Assembly (NCBI GenBank): GCA_003165465.1
Contig: PLUM01000083.1
Coordinates: 156-64,155, forward strand
Length of the DNA stretch: 64,000 bases
DNA from: Acidobacteriota bacterium
GTDB taxonomy: Bacteria > Acidobacteriota > Terriglobia > Acidiferrales > UBA7541
Direction of reading: 5' to 3'
The notes beneath the pieces are model-generated. The model was given only the letters and a program-made list of their open reading frames with translations, was not told the DNA's origin and made no database searches. The position numbers were made by a program, and so were the translations under genes. Each line of letters starts with the position of its first letter. The stretch's first letter is position 1. This document shows positions 1 through 8,088 of this stretch, piece by piece.

Positions 1-768
1 GGCATTTCCTGGGTATGGATGGGTTTGGAATCCCCCAACTCCAGCTATAACAAACTGCACGGTGCGGACATTGGGCAACTCACGCATGAGCTTCGCGAAC
101 ACGGCATACGCGTGCAGGGCTCGACGATCATCGGACTCGAGCATCACACACCGGACAACATCGTCGAAGAAATCGAATCGGCGGTTGGTTACCAGACCGA
201 TTTCCACCAGTTTATGCTCTACACGCCGGTTCCCGGCACGCCGCTGTACCGGGAAATGGGCGAACAGGGGCGTCTGCTGACGGGCATTGACCTCGCCGAT
301 ATCCACGGCCAGGACAAATTCAATTTCCAGCACGCCGCCATCTCCCGCGACGATTCAAAAAAGTTTCTGGATTTGGCGTTCTGGCGGGATTTTCAACACA
401 ACGGGCCGAGCCTGTATCGCATGTGCCAGACCATGCTCCTGGGCTGGCAACGCTATAAGGACTACCCCGATCCGCGCGTCCGCGAGCGGTTCGCCCTGCA
501 AGCCAGGAAACTCAGCGGCGCGTACAATGCCGCGCTATGGGTCATGGAACGCGAATTCAGGAAAGTGAATCAAAGCGTGAGTGAACAGATTCACACGCTG
601 CGCCGCGAGGTCGAAAAGGAGTTCCCGTTCTTCGCCCGCCTCACGGCCGCATCGCTCGGCCCCATCTTGCTGTGGGCCACGCGCCGGGAGGAGCGCCGGC
701 TGGCGTCAGGGCGCACGTACGAGCCACCCACGTTCGTCGAGCGCCGGAATTGGATTTCGGCTTCGTAG
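1..768 (+). CDS. B12-binding-domain radical SAM protein, C-terminal fragment
   Basis: The reading frame is open from the first base and ends with TAG at 766-768, so about 255 C-terminal residues are present and the true start lies upstream of the window. The visible part begins in the last strands of a radical SAM barrel (GISWVWMGLES, then STIIGLEHHTPDNI) and continues with LYTPVPGTPLY, a pattern seen in cobalamin-binding-domain radical SAM enzymes that methylate or rearrange lipids and cofactors. The [4Fe-4S] CxxxCxxC motif and the B12 domain would be in the missing N-terminal part. The C-terminal 120 residues are helical and rich in Arg and Glu. The substrate cannot be told from this fragment. 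Confidence 0.8.
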   Translation, partial: GISWVWMGLESPNSSYNKLHGADIGQLTHELREHGIRVQGSTIIGLEHHTPDNIVEEIESAVGYQTDFHQFMLYTPVPGTPLYREMGEQGRLLTGIDLADIHGQDKFNFQHAAISRDDSKKFLDLAFWRDFQHNGPSLYRMCQTMLLGWQRYKDYPDPRVRERFALQARKLSGAYNAALWVMEREFRKVNQSVSEQIHTLRREVEKEFPFFARLTAASLGPILLWATRREERRLASGRTYEPPTFVERRNWISAS

Positions 769-835
769 GCGTCTGTTCGGCAGCCCTGTTTCACGACAGC
801 ATCCTTCCCTGCCGCGATTCCCTGCTTACAGGCGC

Positions 836-1873
836 TCAATCCCGCGTTTCGTAAAACCACAATTCCGCTCCCCGGCCGGCACGAGCGGGAACGGCCAGGT
901 AAAGCGTGTTGTGCTTCCCCACTTGTCCGTAATACGCGCTGGTGCGCGCGCCGATCGCGGTGGGAATTTTGGCGATGCGTTCGTAGCGGTCCGCGTCAAT
1001 CTGCTGGTAAACAAAAATAAAACCTTCCCCGCTGGGAACGTAGATCCGCTTGCGCTCGGCGTCGTACCACATGTCGTCCGTGTCCGCCGCGCCCGGAAGG
1101 CTGGCGATCTCCTTGCCCGTGTCCATGTCCAGCACCAGCAGGCGCGCCGGCCGGCGAGCCGCAACGAACAAACGGCGATGCGCCTCATCCAGCGCCATTG
1201 GAAAATTTGTTCCCGCTTCGGCAAGCTTCCACTTGTCGATTTTATGCGTATTTCGATCGATTACCGCGATCTGGCTAATGGAGGCCAGATTCACAAAAAT
1301 CTTGGGACCTTTTTCTTCCAGTTGAAACGATTCCGGGTGAGCGCCGACCACGAAGTCCCCCGGAATGCGCTTGTTGGTGGTCGCGTCAAACACGCCGATG
1401 GCACCCTCGGCATCATCGCCGTATCCCACGTACACGCGCTTGGTCGCCGGGTCGTACCGCAGCTGATCCGCGTCCTCCGAATACTTAACGCTGTCGATCC
1501 GTTTGTAGGTGTCGGCATCGAAGATTTCGCACGATCCATCGATCTCGTTCGACACCACTATTCGGTTTGAATCGGGAAGGTACAGCGCCATCTGCGGCCT
1601 GCCAAATCCGGGATCCTTCATGCTGTGGATTCGCTTGCCTCGCTGCACGTCCAGGACTTCCACGGAATCGTTTCCGTAAACGGCTGCAAATACCCGGCCA
1701 CTCCGGTTGTCCACCCCCATGTGGTCAAACCGGCCATCGACATCGGACATCGGAATGATCCGCACCAGGATTAGCGGCGCGAACTCGTCAGTATTGGGAG
1801 GAGCTTCCTGTGCGGGTGCCCTGGAGGCGAATCCCGATAATACGATCAAAAACAGGACACAGGCTCTTCTCAC
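836..1873 (-). CDS. Secreted YncE-like beta-propeller protein
   Basis: A 345-residue protein with a Sec signal peptide (MRRACVLFLIVLSGFASRAPA) followed by repeated blades with the pattern xVxVxDxxTxKxI, for example VEVLDVQRGKRI, CEIFDADTYKRI and LLVLDMDTGKEI. This is the YVTN/YncE-type seven-bladed propeller arrangement of exported proteins in many Acidobacteriota. There is no catalytic signature; a binding or scaffold role in the periplasm is likely, but the ligand is unknown. A CCTCC box on the plus strand just outside the start reads as a GGAGG ribosome-binding site for this minus-strand gene. It converges on the radical SAM gene, 67 bp away. Confidence 0.8.
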   Translation of the reverse strand: MRRACVLFLIVLSGFASRAPAQEAPPNTDEFAPLILVRIIPMSDVDGRFDHMGVDNRSGRVFAAVYGNDSVEVLDVQRGKRIHSMKDPGFGRPQMALYLPDSNRIVVSNEIDGSCEIFDADTYKRIDSVKYSEDADQLRYDPATKRVYVGYGDDAEGAIGVFDATTNKRIPGDFVVGAHPESFQLEEKGPKIFVNLASISQIAVIDRNTHKIDKWKLAEAGTNFPMALDEAHRRLFVAARRPARLLVLDMDTGKEIASLPGAADTDDMWYDAERKRIYVPSGEGFIFVYQQIDADRYERIAKIPTAIGARTSAYYGQVGKHNTLYLAVPARAGRGAELWFYETRD

Positions 1874-2100
1874 ATTCCCTCCTAAGAAATACGGCGCATG
1901 GTATCCAGCGAGCGGCGCTGGCCGACAGCCACTTTACACTAAGAATCCGCCGGAACGGACAGCAAGAAAATCACAAACCGCAACGGCAGCCGACCCAGAC
2001 CGGCAAAACGGACGGGCATGGAAAAGCACTATAATCGAGCAAAATAGGCCTTCAAGGCGGCTAAAATGTCCAAAAAAGGAGCTTTTAGAGCATTCCGCTC

Positions 2101-2129
2101 TGGTCACAGGAATCGGAATGTGCTATTAT
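2101..2129 (+). promoter_or_regulatory. Predicted promoter placing the start site on a GTG codon
   Basis: An extended -10 element TGCTATTAT (TATTAT at 2124-2129) lies 17 bp after a weak -35 box TGGTCA (2101-2106). The expected transcription start, about 7 bases after the -10 box, falls at 2135-2137, which is the GTG start of the next gene. No ribosome-binding site fits between them, so the message would be leaderless. Confidence 0.45.
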
Positions 2130-2134
2130 GAAGT

Positions 2135-2362
2135 GTGAGCAAAGCCTACAGAATCGTGTTTGCGTGTCCCAAGGGTGGACACAACATCAATTTGCAGCGA
2201 AAGTGCACAAAGCCCGCGCTCTCGGAAAACGAGGCGATGAAGATCTTCGGCGAAGAGGAACTTGCCTGCGATAGCCCGAGATGCGGTTGGCAGGGAAAAG
2301 CGTCGAAAACCAGGCTCCTCCGGATTTTGCCCTTCGATTGGATATTTTCTCCGGCAAGGTAA
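2135..2362 (+). CDS. Small zinc-finger-like protein of unknown function
   Basis: A 75-residue protein starting at GTG. It has a compact Cys/His set (FACPKGGHN, then RKC, LACDSPRCGW) that could hold one zinc ion in a knuckle or ribbon. The tail is basic and hydrophobic. I do not recognise a named family; small proteins of this look are common in Acidobacteriota. The start is supported by the promoter directly in front of it (-10 box at 2124-2129), which implies leaderless translation. It stands alone, between the divergent propeller gene and the CarD-like gene, and is probably a nucleic-acid or protein-binding regulator; that last point is inference. Confidence 0.6.
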   Translation: MSKAYRIVFACPKGGHNINLQRKCTKPALSENEAMKIFGEEELACDSPRCGWQGKASKTRLLRILPFDWIFSPAR

Positions 2363-2502
2363 CCCGGTTTTCGCCTCTTCTTTCTGGAACAGGCCTTCAT
2401 TTCCACCCGTGATTCTTGTTCCGAGAGACGCTCCAATACGCTGGAGATGTCCCGTCTGGCGAGTCCATTCGATGGATATCGTTAGGTGGTAGAGAGATGG
2501 CG

Positions 2503-2511
2503 TGTTATAAT
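2503..2511 (+). promoter_or_regulatory. Extended -10 promoter TGTTATAAT
   Basis: A perfect TATAAT at 2506-2511 is preceded by TG one base away, the extended -10 form that needs little -35 contact. No good -35 box is visible. Transcription would start near 2518 and meet a strong intrinsic terminator at 2554-2587, before the CarD-like gene at 2657. Confidence 0.6.
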
Positions 2512-2553
2512 AAAAAAGTGTTGTTTCTCTTGTAAACCTTTAAATTTTTTGGA

Positions 2554-2587
2554 GGCCTGCAAGTCCACACTTGCGGGCCATTTTTTT
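2554..2587 (+). terminator. Intrinsic terminator in the leader of the CarD-like gene
   Basis: An 11-bp stem (2554-2564 pairing with 2569-2579, one G-U pair) closes a CCAC tetraloop. A run of seven T follows at 2581-2587. It sits about 45-70 nt downstream of the predicted start at 2518, so it would either release a roughly 70-nt small RNA or act as an attenuator for the gene at 2657. Confidence 0.75.
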
Positions 2588-2656
2588 AGTTCGTTACAGG
2601 AATAGAAGCAGTCAGTCGCCCAAACCGGCCAAGCGTTTTTTGCCCGAGGAGGCAAT

Positions 2657-2899
2657 TTGAAAGCTCTCGAAGAAGGCGCGTATATCAAGCACTCCCAGTA
2701 CGGTCTCGGTGTCGTTACCGAATCCAATTCCGATCGCACGTCCATCGACTTCGACCTGCATGGCATGAAGAAATTCGTCACCAGCATCATGACGGTCGAT
2801 CCCGCGGAAGGCACACCACCCAAGCGGCGCCGAGCCAAGAAAGCCAAAAAGATACTCGTCGTGGTTCCCGCCTCCGCGCTGGCTGCCGGAGTCAAGTGA
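2657..2899 (+). CDS. Small CarD/SH3-like domain protein
   Basis: An 80-residue protein with a TTG start preceded by GAGGAGG (2645-2651). The N-terminal half (GAYIKHSQYGLGVVTE) has the pattern of the small SH3-like barrel found in CarD/TRCF RNA-polymerase interaction domains and in DUF3553 tails of UvrD-type helicases. The C-terminal third is very basic (PPKRRRAKKAKK) and then hydrophobic. A role in binding RNA polymerase or DNA is suggested by the fold pattern, but the protein is too short to be a complete CarD. It lies behind a promoter plus terminator leader and overlaps the next gene by 4 bp, so the two are translationally coupled. Confidence 0.6.
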   Translation: MKALEEGAYIKHSQYGLGVVTESNSDRTSIDFDLHGMKKFVTSIMTVDPAEGTPPKRRRAKKAKKILVVVPASALAAGVK

Positions 2900-3225
2900 G
2901 CCACGAGATCATCGTTCAGTTCGTCGGGTACGAGGTGAAGGAACAGCTCCGCGAATACACGTTCAGCGTGCGTGAATCCGCGACCGATCCGCGCGAATTC
3001 ACGCTGACGATTCCAACCGCGGCCTTCAATGAACGCCTGCTCAGCATTCAAGACGCTCCGGACGTGTGCTCGCGCAAGCTCCACCGCGAACTCGCGGCAC
3101 ACGAGAACCATCCAGCGGAATCGCACTACGCCATCACGAACACGGAGCTTGCGGATTACCGCACCGCCCGCGCCCCTCGAACGACCCGCTCCCCCTTCAG
3201 CCGCAAGCCCGTGGAAGATTATTAA
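2896..3225 (+). CDS. Conserved-looking hypothetical protein coupled to the CarD-like gene
   Basis: A 109-residue protein whose GTG start overlaps the TGA stop of the upstream gene (GTGA), the classic sign of translational coupling. The N-terminus (HEIIVQFVGYEV, then REYTFSV, REFTLTIP) looks like a beta-sandwich. It is followed by a helical stretch with one Cys and a low-complexity Arg/Thr/Pro tail. There is no signal peptide and no family I can name. Its coupling to the CarD-like protein suggests a joint role, which is inference. A palindromic repeat lies downstream. Confidence 0.6.
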   Translation: MSHEIIVQFVGYEVKEQLREYTFSVRESATDPREFTLTIPTAAFNERLLSIQDAPDVCSRKLHRELAAHENHPAESHYAITNTELADYRTARAPRTTRSPFSRKPVEDY

Positions 3226-3285
3226 AAATTGTCGTGGCACTTCCGCTTTTCCCGCAACCCGATCGATCCGCCTCTCCCACAGTCT

Positions 3286-3359
3286 AGTAGCACAGGCTTC
3301 AGCCTGTGTGGTTTTGATTTGCGACGCATTTACAGAACAAAGGCTGAAGCCTGCACTAC
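3286..3359. repeat. Dispersed palindromic repeat, locus 1
   Basis: A long imperfect hairpin. The left arm AGTAGCACAGGCTTCAGCC and the right arm GGCTGAAGCCTGCACTAC each contain a small palindrome around GGCTTCAGCC. The arms are separated by an AT-richer spacer containing TGGTTTTGATTTG. It is intergenic, between the hypothetical gene and the first cupin gene. Confidence 0.85.
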
Positions 3360-3500
3360 GAAACTCAATTCCAGTTAAGGGCAATAAACTGCGTTGAAAA
3401 ATGCGCGGCAAATCAATTTGAGTTTTCCAGGAAACCTCGCGGGTGTATAAGTGTGCAGTCCACAAATTTGGAACGAAAATTCCATCTAGGGGAGGTACGC

Positions 3501-4052
3501 ATGCGCACTCTTGGAATCAGTATCGCACTGGCGCTGATCGCGGCGATGGTCGTGATGGCCGGACAACCGGCCACATCTCCGGCGTTACGACCGGCGCTGC
3601 CACAGGCTCCCGCCGCACAGGCAGCCGCTCCGGCAATGAATACATTTACGTCCGCCGCGGATGTGCAGACGCTGCTCGCAAAGGCCAAGGTCGACCGGAA
3701 GGAAGGCCAGGTCGTTACGGCTGAAAATATTCTTTCACTCGCGCCGTACGTGGCGAATCTTGAGTACCGGATTATCGACGGAGCGGTCGCTGTTCACGAG
3801 AAGGAAGCGGAACTGGTTTACGTGATCGATGGAGGCGGAACGCTGACCACGGGCGGCACGGTGTTGGGCGAAAAACGCACCAACGCCACGAACCTCTCGG
3901 GTACGGCGATTGATGGCGGAACGATACGCAAAATCGCCAAGGGAGATTTCGCGATTATTCCGGAAGACACGCCGCACCAATTTAAGCCCGCGAATGGACT
4001 GCTCGTCATGATGACGCTGCATGTGCCGCGTCCGGTGGGCGGCGCGCAGTAA
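3501..4052 (+). CDS. Secreted cupin-domain protein (first of two)
   Basis: A 183-residue exported protein. ATG 3501 is preferred over in-frame upstream options because GGGGAGG (3489-3495) precedes it and a signal peptide follows at once (MRTLGISIALALIAAMVVMA). Residues about 60-175 form one cupin barrel: motif 1 is degenerate (VAVHEKEAELVYVIDGGG) and motif 2 is IIPEDTPHQFKP. His and Glu positions suggest a metal site, but the first cupin His pair is reduced to a single H. The next gene encodes a shorter paralogue 39 bp downstream, so they are probably co-transcribed. The substrate is unknown. Confidence 0.75.
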   Translation: MRTLGISIALALIAAMVVMAGQPATSPALRPALPQAPAAQAAAPAMNTFTSAADVQTLLAKAKVDRKEGQVVTAENILSLAPYVANLEYRIIDGAVAVHEKEAELVYVIDGGGTLTTGGTVLGEKRTNATNLSGTAIDGGTIRKIAKGDFAIIPEDTPHQFKPANGLLVMMTLHVPRPVGGAQ

Positions 4053-4091
4053 CGCACCGCATTTACAATTTGAATTAAAAATGAGGACACC

Positions 4092-4547
4092 ATGAAATTA
4101 TTTTTCGCAAAAACGGTATTGTTCGCGGCAATCGTGCTGTTCACCGCTTCGGCGGCTTCCACCGGAGAGGGCGTCCCCGCATCGGTTCGCTACATCCCCC
4201 GCGATCAGGTCGCGGCCGTGATGGCCAAAGGCGGCCCGATCTTGAGCGACCCGGGACTCGTGATACTCGCCAATCGACGGGAAGCGGGCGCGGTTGAATA
4301 TCATGAGCATACCAACCACATTTTCATCATGGTCGATGGAGAAGCCACATTCATCACGGGCGGAACCATGGTCAACCCCAAGAGAACCAGTCCCGAGCAG
4401 ATGACGGCCACGGCGATTGAAGGCGGAGTGACCTACCGCCTGACCAAAGGCGATGTCATTACGATTCCGGCAAAGACGCCGCACTGGTGGAAAGAACTTT
4501 GGACAAAGACGGTCGGCTACTACGCCATCAACATCGAGAGCAAGTAA
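4092..4547 (+). CDS. Secreted cupin-domain protein (second of two)
   Basis: A 151-residue exported protein with a signal peptide (MKLFFAKTVLFAAIVLFTASAAS). The cupin motifs are fuller than in its upstream neighbour: VEYHEHTNHIFIMVDGEA carries the HxH...E pattern of motif 1 and TIPAKTPHWW the His of motif 2, so a mononuclear metal site is likely. Both neighbours share the TxGGT and KR(T)xxxxxxxTAIxGGxxxxxxKGD segments, which marks a local duplication. An AGGACACC stretch before the ATG is the ribosome-binding site. The role is unknown; a periplasmic dioxygenase, isomerase or ligand-binding function is possible. Confidence 0.75.
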   Translation: MKLFFAKTVLFAAIVLFTASAASTGEGVPASVRYIPRDQVAAVMAKGGPILSDPGLVILANRREAGAVEYHEHTNHIFIMVDGEATFITGGTMVNPKRTSPEQMTATAIEGGVTYRLTKGDVITIPAKTPHWWKELWTKTVGYYAINIESK

Positions 4548-4602
4548 CGGACTTTTCGCGCTATGTATTTTGGCTTGAGCGACAATCAACGGAGGGCCAA
4601 TC

Positions 4603-5667
4603 ATGCGGCGAGCACACCATCTACGGCTGGCAGTGAGCATCGCGATCCTGGCAATTTCTGGAGTGAATGTGCACGCGCAGGAAAGCTATCCCCCTCCGAA
4701 CGATCTGCCGAATCCGTACCGAACCGTCCGCAACTGGGCGCAATTGCCCGATGGCCGCAAATGGGGATCGACCTCCGGCGTGGCCATCGGTCCCGACGGC
4801 AACATTTGGAGCTACGAGCGCTGCGGCGGAAACAGTTGTGCGGATTCAAACCTCGCGCCGATCCTCGAGTTCGACCCGTCCGGCAAACTTCTGGAAAATT
4901 TTGGCGCGGGATTGTTCATCCTTCCCCACGGCATCTTTGCGGACAAGGATGGAAACGTGTGGGTGACCGACGGGGTGGGAGGAATGGCCACAAGTGACGA
5001 CGCGGGCAAACACGGAAAGGGCCACCAGATATTCAAGTTCAGCCCGGACGGAAAAATCCTGATGACGCTGGGCAAGGCCGGTGTCCCCGGCAATACTCGG
5101 GACACATTCAACCGGCCGTCGGCTCTCATCGTGGCGCCCAATGGCGATTTGTTTGTGGCCGACGGCCATGGCTCTCCGCCGAATTCGATGGTCAATGCGC
5201 GCATCGTGAAATTCTCGAAGGACGGGAAATTCATCAAGGAATGGGGGAAGCCGGGCACGGCGCCCGGCGAATTCAACGCGCCTCACACACTTGCCTTCGA
5301 TTCCAAAGGGCGGCTGTTTGTCGGCGACCGCTCCAATAACCGCATCCAGATTTTCGATCAGGACGGCGCGTTCCTCGCGGAATGGAAACAGTTTGGCCGG
5401 CCCAGCGGAATTTTCATCGACAAGGACGACACCATGTACGTGGCCGACTCGGAATCCACGGACCAGCCGGGCTACGGATATAATCCTGGCTGCAAGAGAG
5501 GTATCCGCATTGGCAGCGCTAAAGACGGCAAGGTAACGTCCTTTATTCCAGATCCCGAGCCAAAGGATGCGTCCAGCGCGGCGGAGGGCGTCGCGGTCGA
5601 CCGCCAGGGCAACGTGTACGGCGCCGAAGTCGGCCCAATGGACCTGAAGAAATACGTCAAAAAATAA
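4603..5667 (+). CDS. Secreted NHL-repeat propeller, peptidyl-amidoglycolate-lyase-like
   Basis: A 354-residue exported protein with a signal peptide and a ribosome-binding site (GGAGGG at 4590-4595). NHL-type blades repeat the pattern G.(I/V)..D..GN.WV.D, for example HGIFADKDGNVWVTDG, NGDLFVADGHG and KGRLFVGDRSNNRIQIFD. This six-bladed propeller with metal-site-like DG and H residues resembles the peptidyl-alpha-hydroxyglycine alpha-amidating lyase family, a name widely given to exported bacterial proteins with no proven substrate. A CxxxxC pair near residues 69-74 could form a disulfide. It follows the two cupin genes in the same direction, possibly in one transcript. Confidence 0.75.
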   Translation: MRRAHHLRLAVSIAILAISGVNVHAQESYPPPNDLPNPYRTVRNWAQLPDGRKWGSTSGVAIGPDGNIWSYERCGGNSCADSNLAPILEFDPSGKLLENFGAGLFILPHGIFADKDGNVWVTDGVGGMATSDDAGKHGKGHQIFKFSPDGKILMTLGKAGVPGNTRDTFNRPSALIVAPNGDLFVADGHGSPPNSMVNARIVKFSKDGKFIKEWGKPGTAPGEFNAPHTLAFDSKGRLFVGDRSNNRIQIFDQDGAFLAEWKQFGRPSGIFIDKDDTMYVADSESTDQPGYGYNPGCKRGIRIGSAKDGKVTSFIPDPEPKDASSAAEGVAVDRQGNVYGAEVGPMDLKKYVKK

Positions 5668-5837
5668 ACTGCGGCAAGCTGCGCAGGCCGCACCACATTT
5701 ACATAATTAAAATTATCCTGAAACTCGCAATTTCATCGACGCACTCTCTGCGATACTCTGTATTTCTCCGTGAACTCTGTGTTTCGCTTTCCGGTTTTCG
5801 CCAAAGAGGACACCGAGAGCCCCGAGGAAAACCGCCG

Positions 5838-6542
5838 ATGCCAACACGAAACCGCCCGCGAAATCTGACGACACGGATCGTCGCGCTCTTTTTGAACGGC
5901 GCGCTTACCGCAACTCTATTGCTCCAGCCGCTCGTCCGCGCCGGAGTCGCGCCCGCCGACAAGCGCAAGCCCGGCCTGTATTGGACCTTCGAGACGGATA
6001 AGGGAAATATTTCCTGCAAACTATTTGAGGCGGACGCTCCGACCACCGTGCGCACGATGGTCGGCCTGGCGATCGGAAAACTTTCGTATGTGCATCCGGA
6101 GACAAAGCAAGTCGAGCGCAAAAAGTTTTTTGACGGCCTTACCTTCGACCGCGTGATTCCCGGCGTCATGATTCAGGGCGGCGATTTGCTGGGCACCGGC
6201 GTCGGGCATCCAGAAGGGCCGGGCTTTCCGTACAAGAGCGAAATCGCGCCCTCGCTGAAATTCGACGCGCCGGGCCGTCTGGCGATGGCCAACAGCGGTC
6301 CGGACACGAACGACACTCATTTTTTTATCACGGAAGCCGCGTTTCCATCGTTCAACGGAAAATACACGATCTGGGGACAGTGCGAAAACGTGGACGTCGT
6401 AAAGGCCATCGCGCGAGTGCCGCGCGATGTCGGCGACATGCCCGTAACGCCCGTACACATCCAGCGCGTGATCGTCGAGCGCATTGGCCCCGCTCCGGCC
6501 GACGCCCCGGAAGGCATGCCAGCGGACGCCTCATCCAAATAA
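5838..6542 (+). CDS. Exported cyclophilin-type peptidyl-prolyl isomerase
   Basis: A 234-residue protein with a hydrophobic N-terminal export segment (residues 12-33). The cyclophilin core follows: FDGLTFDRVIPGVMIQGGD contains the catalytic Arg and the QGGD strand, MANSGPDTNDTHFFI replaces the usual NxGPNTNGSQFFI, and NGKYTIWGQ closes the pocket. The Gln of the SQFFI motif is His here, so substrate contacts may differ. The protein would speed proline isomerisation in exported proteins, fitting the run of secreted proteins around it. The last 15 residues are a Pro/Ala-rich tail. Confidence 0.88.
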   Translation: MPTRNRPRNLTTRIVALFLNGALTATLLLQPLVRAGVAPADKRKPGLYWTFETDKGNISCKLFEADAPTTVRTMVGLAIGKLSYVHPETKQVERKKFFDGLTFDRVIPGVMIQGGDLLGTGVGHPEGPGFPYKSEIAPSLKFDAPGRLAMANSGPDTNDTHFFITEAAFPSFNGKYTIWGQCENVDVVKAIARVPRDVGDMPVTPVHIQRVIVERIGPAPADAPEGMPADASSK

Positions 6543-6648
6543 TTCACATCGCAAGACCGGCGAAACATCGCGAAATATTATTCGCAAAGTTTTACCGTTG
6601 ACAGGCCACCATGCCGGTGGGATAGTCGCGGGACTTGCGAGGTGTTCC

Positions 6649-7047
6649 GTGAAAACCAGAACTTCGATTTTACTGGCGCTTGCCGCTGCCCTGCTGACCG
6701 TCTCGGCTCCGATCTCCGCGCATCACGGAGCGTCCGTATACGACTCGAAAAAATTGACCACATTGAAAGGTACCGTAACCGATTTCCAGTTTATGAATCC
6801 GCATACGGAAATTCTGTTCGACGTGACCGACGCCAACGGCAAGATCGATAAATGGACCGGCGAAGCCCCCAGCCTGACCACCATGTCCCGCGCCGGATGG
6901 AACAAAAATATGTTCAAGCCCGGGGACCAGATCACATTTATCGGCAATCTGGCGAAAAGCGGTTCGCACATCATGCGCCTGCGCAAAGTCGTGTTTCCAA
7001 ACGGCAAGGAAACAGTCATGGATCGCGGCGAGGACTACGCGGAGTAG
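6649..7047 (+). CDS. DUF6152 family exported protein (copy 1)
   Basis: A 132-residue protein. The GTG at 6649 is chosen because a signal peptide follows directly (MKTRTSILLALAAALLTVSAPISA) and GCGAGG lies upstream. After cleavage the mature protein starts with HHG, then KGTVTDFQFMNPHTEILFDV and MSRAGWNKNMFKPGD, ending MRLRKV. This matches the short DUF6152 beta-barrel family, related in look to OB-fold periplasmic proteins. The N-terminal HH after cleavage could bind metal. A second copy is at 11628. The gene ends 23 bp before the next, so the two are likely an operon. Confidence 0.78.
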   Translation: MKTRTSILLALAAALLTVSAPISAHHGASVYDSKKLTTLKGTVTDFQFMNPHTEILFDVTDANGKIDKWTGEAPSLTTMSRAGWNKNMFKPGDQITFIGNLAKSGSHIMRLRKVVFPNGKETVMDRGEDYAE

Positions 7048-7070
7048 CGCCCGCCGAGGGAGTTTCCGGA

Positions 7071-7862
7071 ATGCGCACTCGATTTTTCGGAATTATGCTT
7101 GCCGCGATGTCGCTCGCGTGCTCGCCCGTGATACTCGCTCAAAGCGCCGCGACAGGCTCGGCAAAAGCCAGCCCGCGGGCCTCGACGCCGGACTTGTCTG
7201 GAGTTTGGCGCAGATCGCGGCGCGCGCCGGACAAAGTTCGCAAGTACACCATCTATGAACTCGCGTTTTCCATCACCAACGAGACGCCGCCCATGACTCC
7301 CTGGGCGGAAGAAAAATACCGCGCCAACAAGCCCAATGTCGGACCGCGATCGGTTTCCTTAACCGAATCGAACGACCCGATCATGCAGTGTGCTCCGCCG
7401 GGCGTTCCGAGGGTCTATCTCATCCGCGGGGAGCCGGTGGAGATTGCGAACATTCCCGGCCGCGTGCTGATGATCTTCGAGTACGACCATTTTGTGCGCA
7501 ATATCTACACCGATGGGCGCGAGCATCCCAAGGATTTGAACCCTACGTGGATGGGCGACGCGATTGGCAAATGGGAGGGCGACACGCTCGTCGTCGACAC
7601 GGTCGGCTTTAACGATAAAACGTGGCTCGATAATGACGGCCACCCGCACTCCGAAGACCTGCACGTGGTAGAGCGCATACGGCGCATGAACCACGACACG
7701 CTGACGATCGATACGACGATTGACGACCCGAAAGCCTACACGAAATCCTGGGGCGGACACGCCATCTACGAGTTGAAGACAGGCTGGAACATCGGCGAAA
7801 TGGTGTGCGAGGACAATATCACCTACGGCGACATGCAGAAACAATCGGAAGGCAAAAAGTAG
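7071..7862 (+). CDS. Exported protein of unknown function next to DUF6152
   Basis: A 263-residue protein starting at ATG 7071 (GAGGGAG ribosome-binding site) with a signal peptide cleaved near LAQSAA. The mature part starts with TPDLSGVWRR, a phrase common at the start of acidobacterial exported proteins, and is beta-rich with recurrent segments WMGDAIGKWEGDTLVVDTVGF and VVERIRR. The segment EGDTLVVDT.GFND is typical of a large family that often neighbours DUF6152; the function is unknown. The TAG stop codon (7860-7862) is supplied by the GTAGCGCGGGC head of the palindromic repeat block that begins at 7859. Confidence 0.7.
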   Translation: MRTRFFGIMLAAMSLACSPVILAQSAATGSAKASPRASTPDLSGVWRRSRRAPDKVRKYTIYELAFSITNETPPMTPWAEEKYRANKPNVGPRSVSLTESNDPIMQCAPPGVPRVYLIRGEPVEIANIPGRVLMIFEYDHFVRNIYTDGREHPKDLNPTWMGDAIGKWEGDTLVVDTVGFNDKTWLDNDGHPHSEDLHVVERIRRMNHDTLTIDTTIDDPKAYTKSWGGHAIYELKTGWNIGEMVCEDNITYGDMQKQSEGKK

Positions 7863-8060
7863 CGCGGGCTTCAGCCTGCGTGGCAACGGCCAAATCTTTG
7901 TAGGGCACGGCTTCAGCCGTGCCGTAAAGTGTGCAATATCAATGCGGCTTTAGCCGCTGGCTCTTTCGGAATCGAGTTGCCACACAGGCTCTTCAGCCCG
8001 TGTGGTTTTGATTTGTGGCCAGCTAAAGTCAAAAGAACACAGGCTGAAGCCTGTGCCACT
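7859..8060. repeat. Composite palindromic repeat block, locus 2
   Basis: Four successive palindromes: GCGGGCTTCAGCCTGC, GGCACGGCTTCAGCCGTGCC, GCGGCTTTAGCCGC, and a terminal CACAGGC...GCCTGTG pair enclosing the TGGTTTTGATTTGTGGC spacer. The same order of palindromes and the phrases AAATCTTTGTAGGGCA and GGCTCTTTCGGAATC recur at 17073-17219. The block starts inside the stop codon of the upstream gene and fills the gap between two convergent genes. Confidence 0.85.
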
Positions 8061-8088
8061 CAAACCTGCGCGCCAAATTTACGGACAA

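Noticed and set aside
3286..3359. Repeats as a possible CRISPR array
   Set aside because: The copies are kilobases apart, self-complementary and without regular spacers, and no cas genes are present.
3418..3451. A promoter for the first cupin gene (TTGAGT and TATAAG)
   Set aside because: The spacer is 22 bp, too long for a normal sigma-70 promoter, and there is no extended -10 element.
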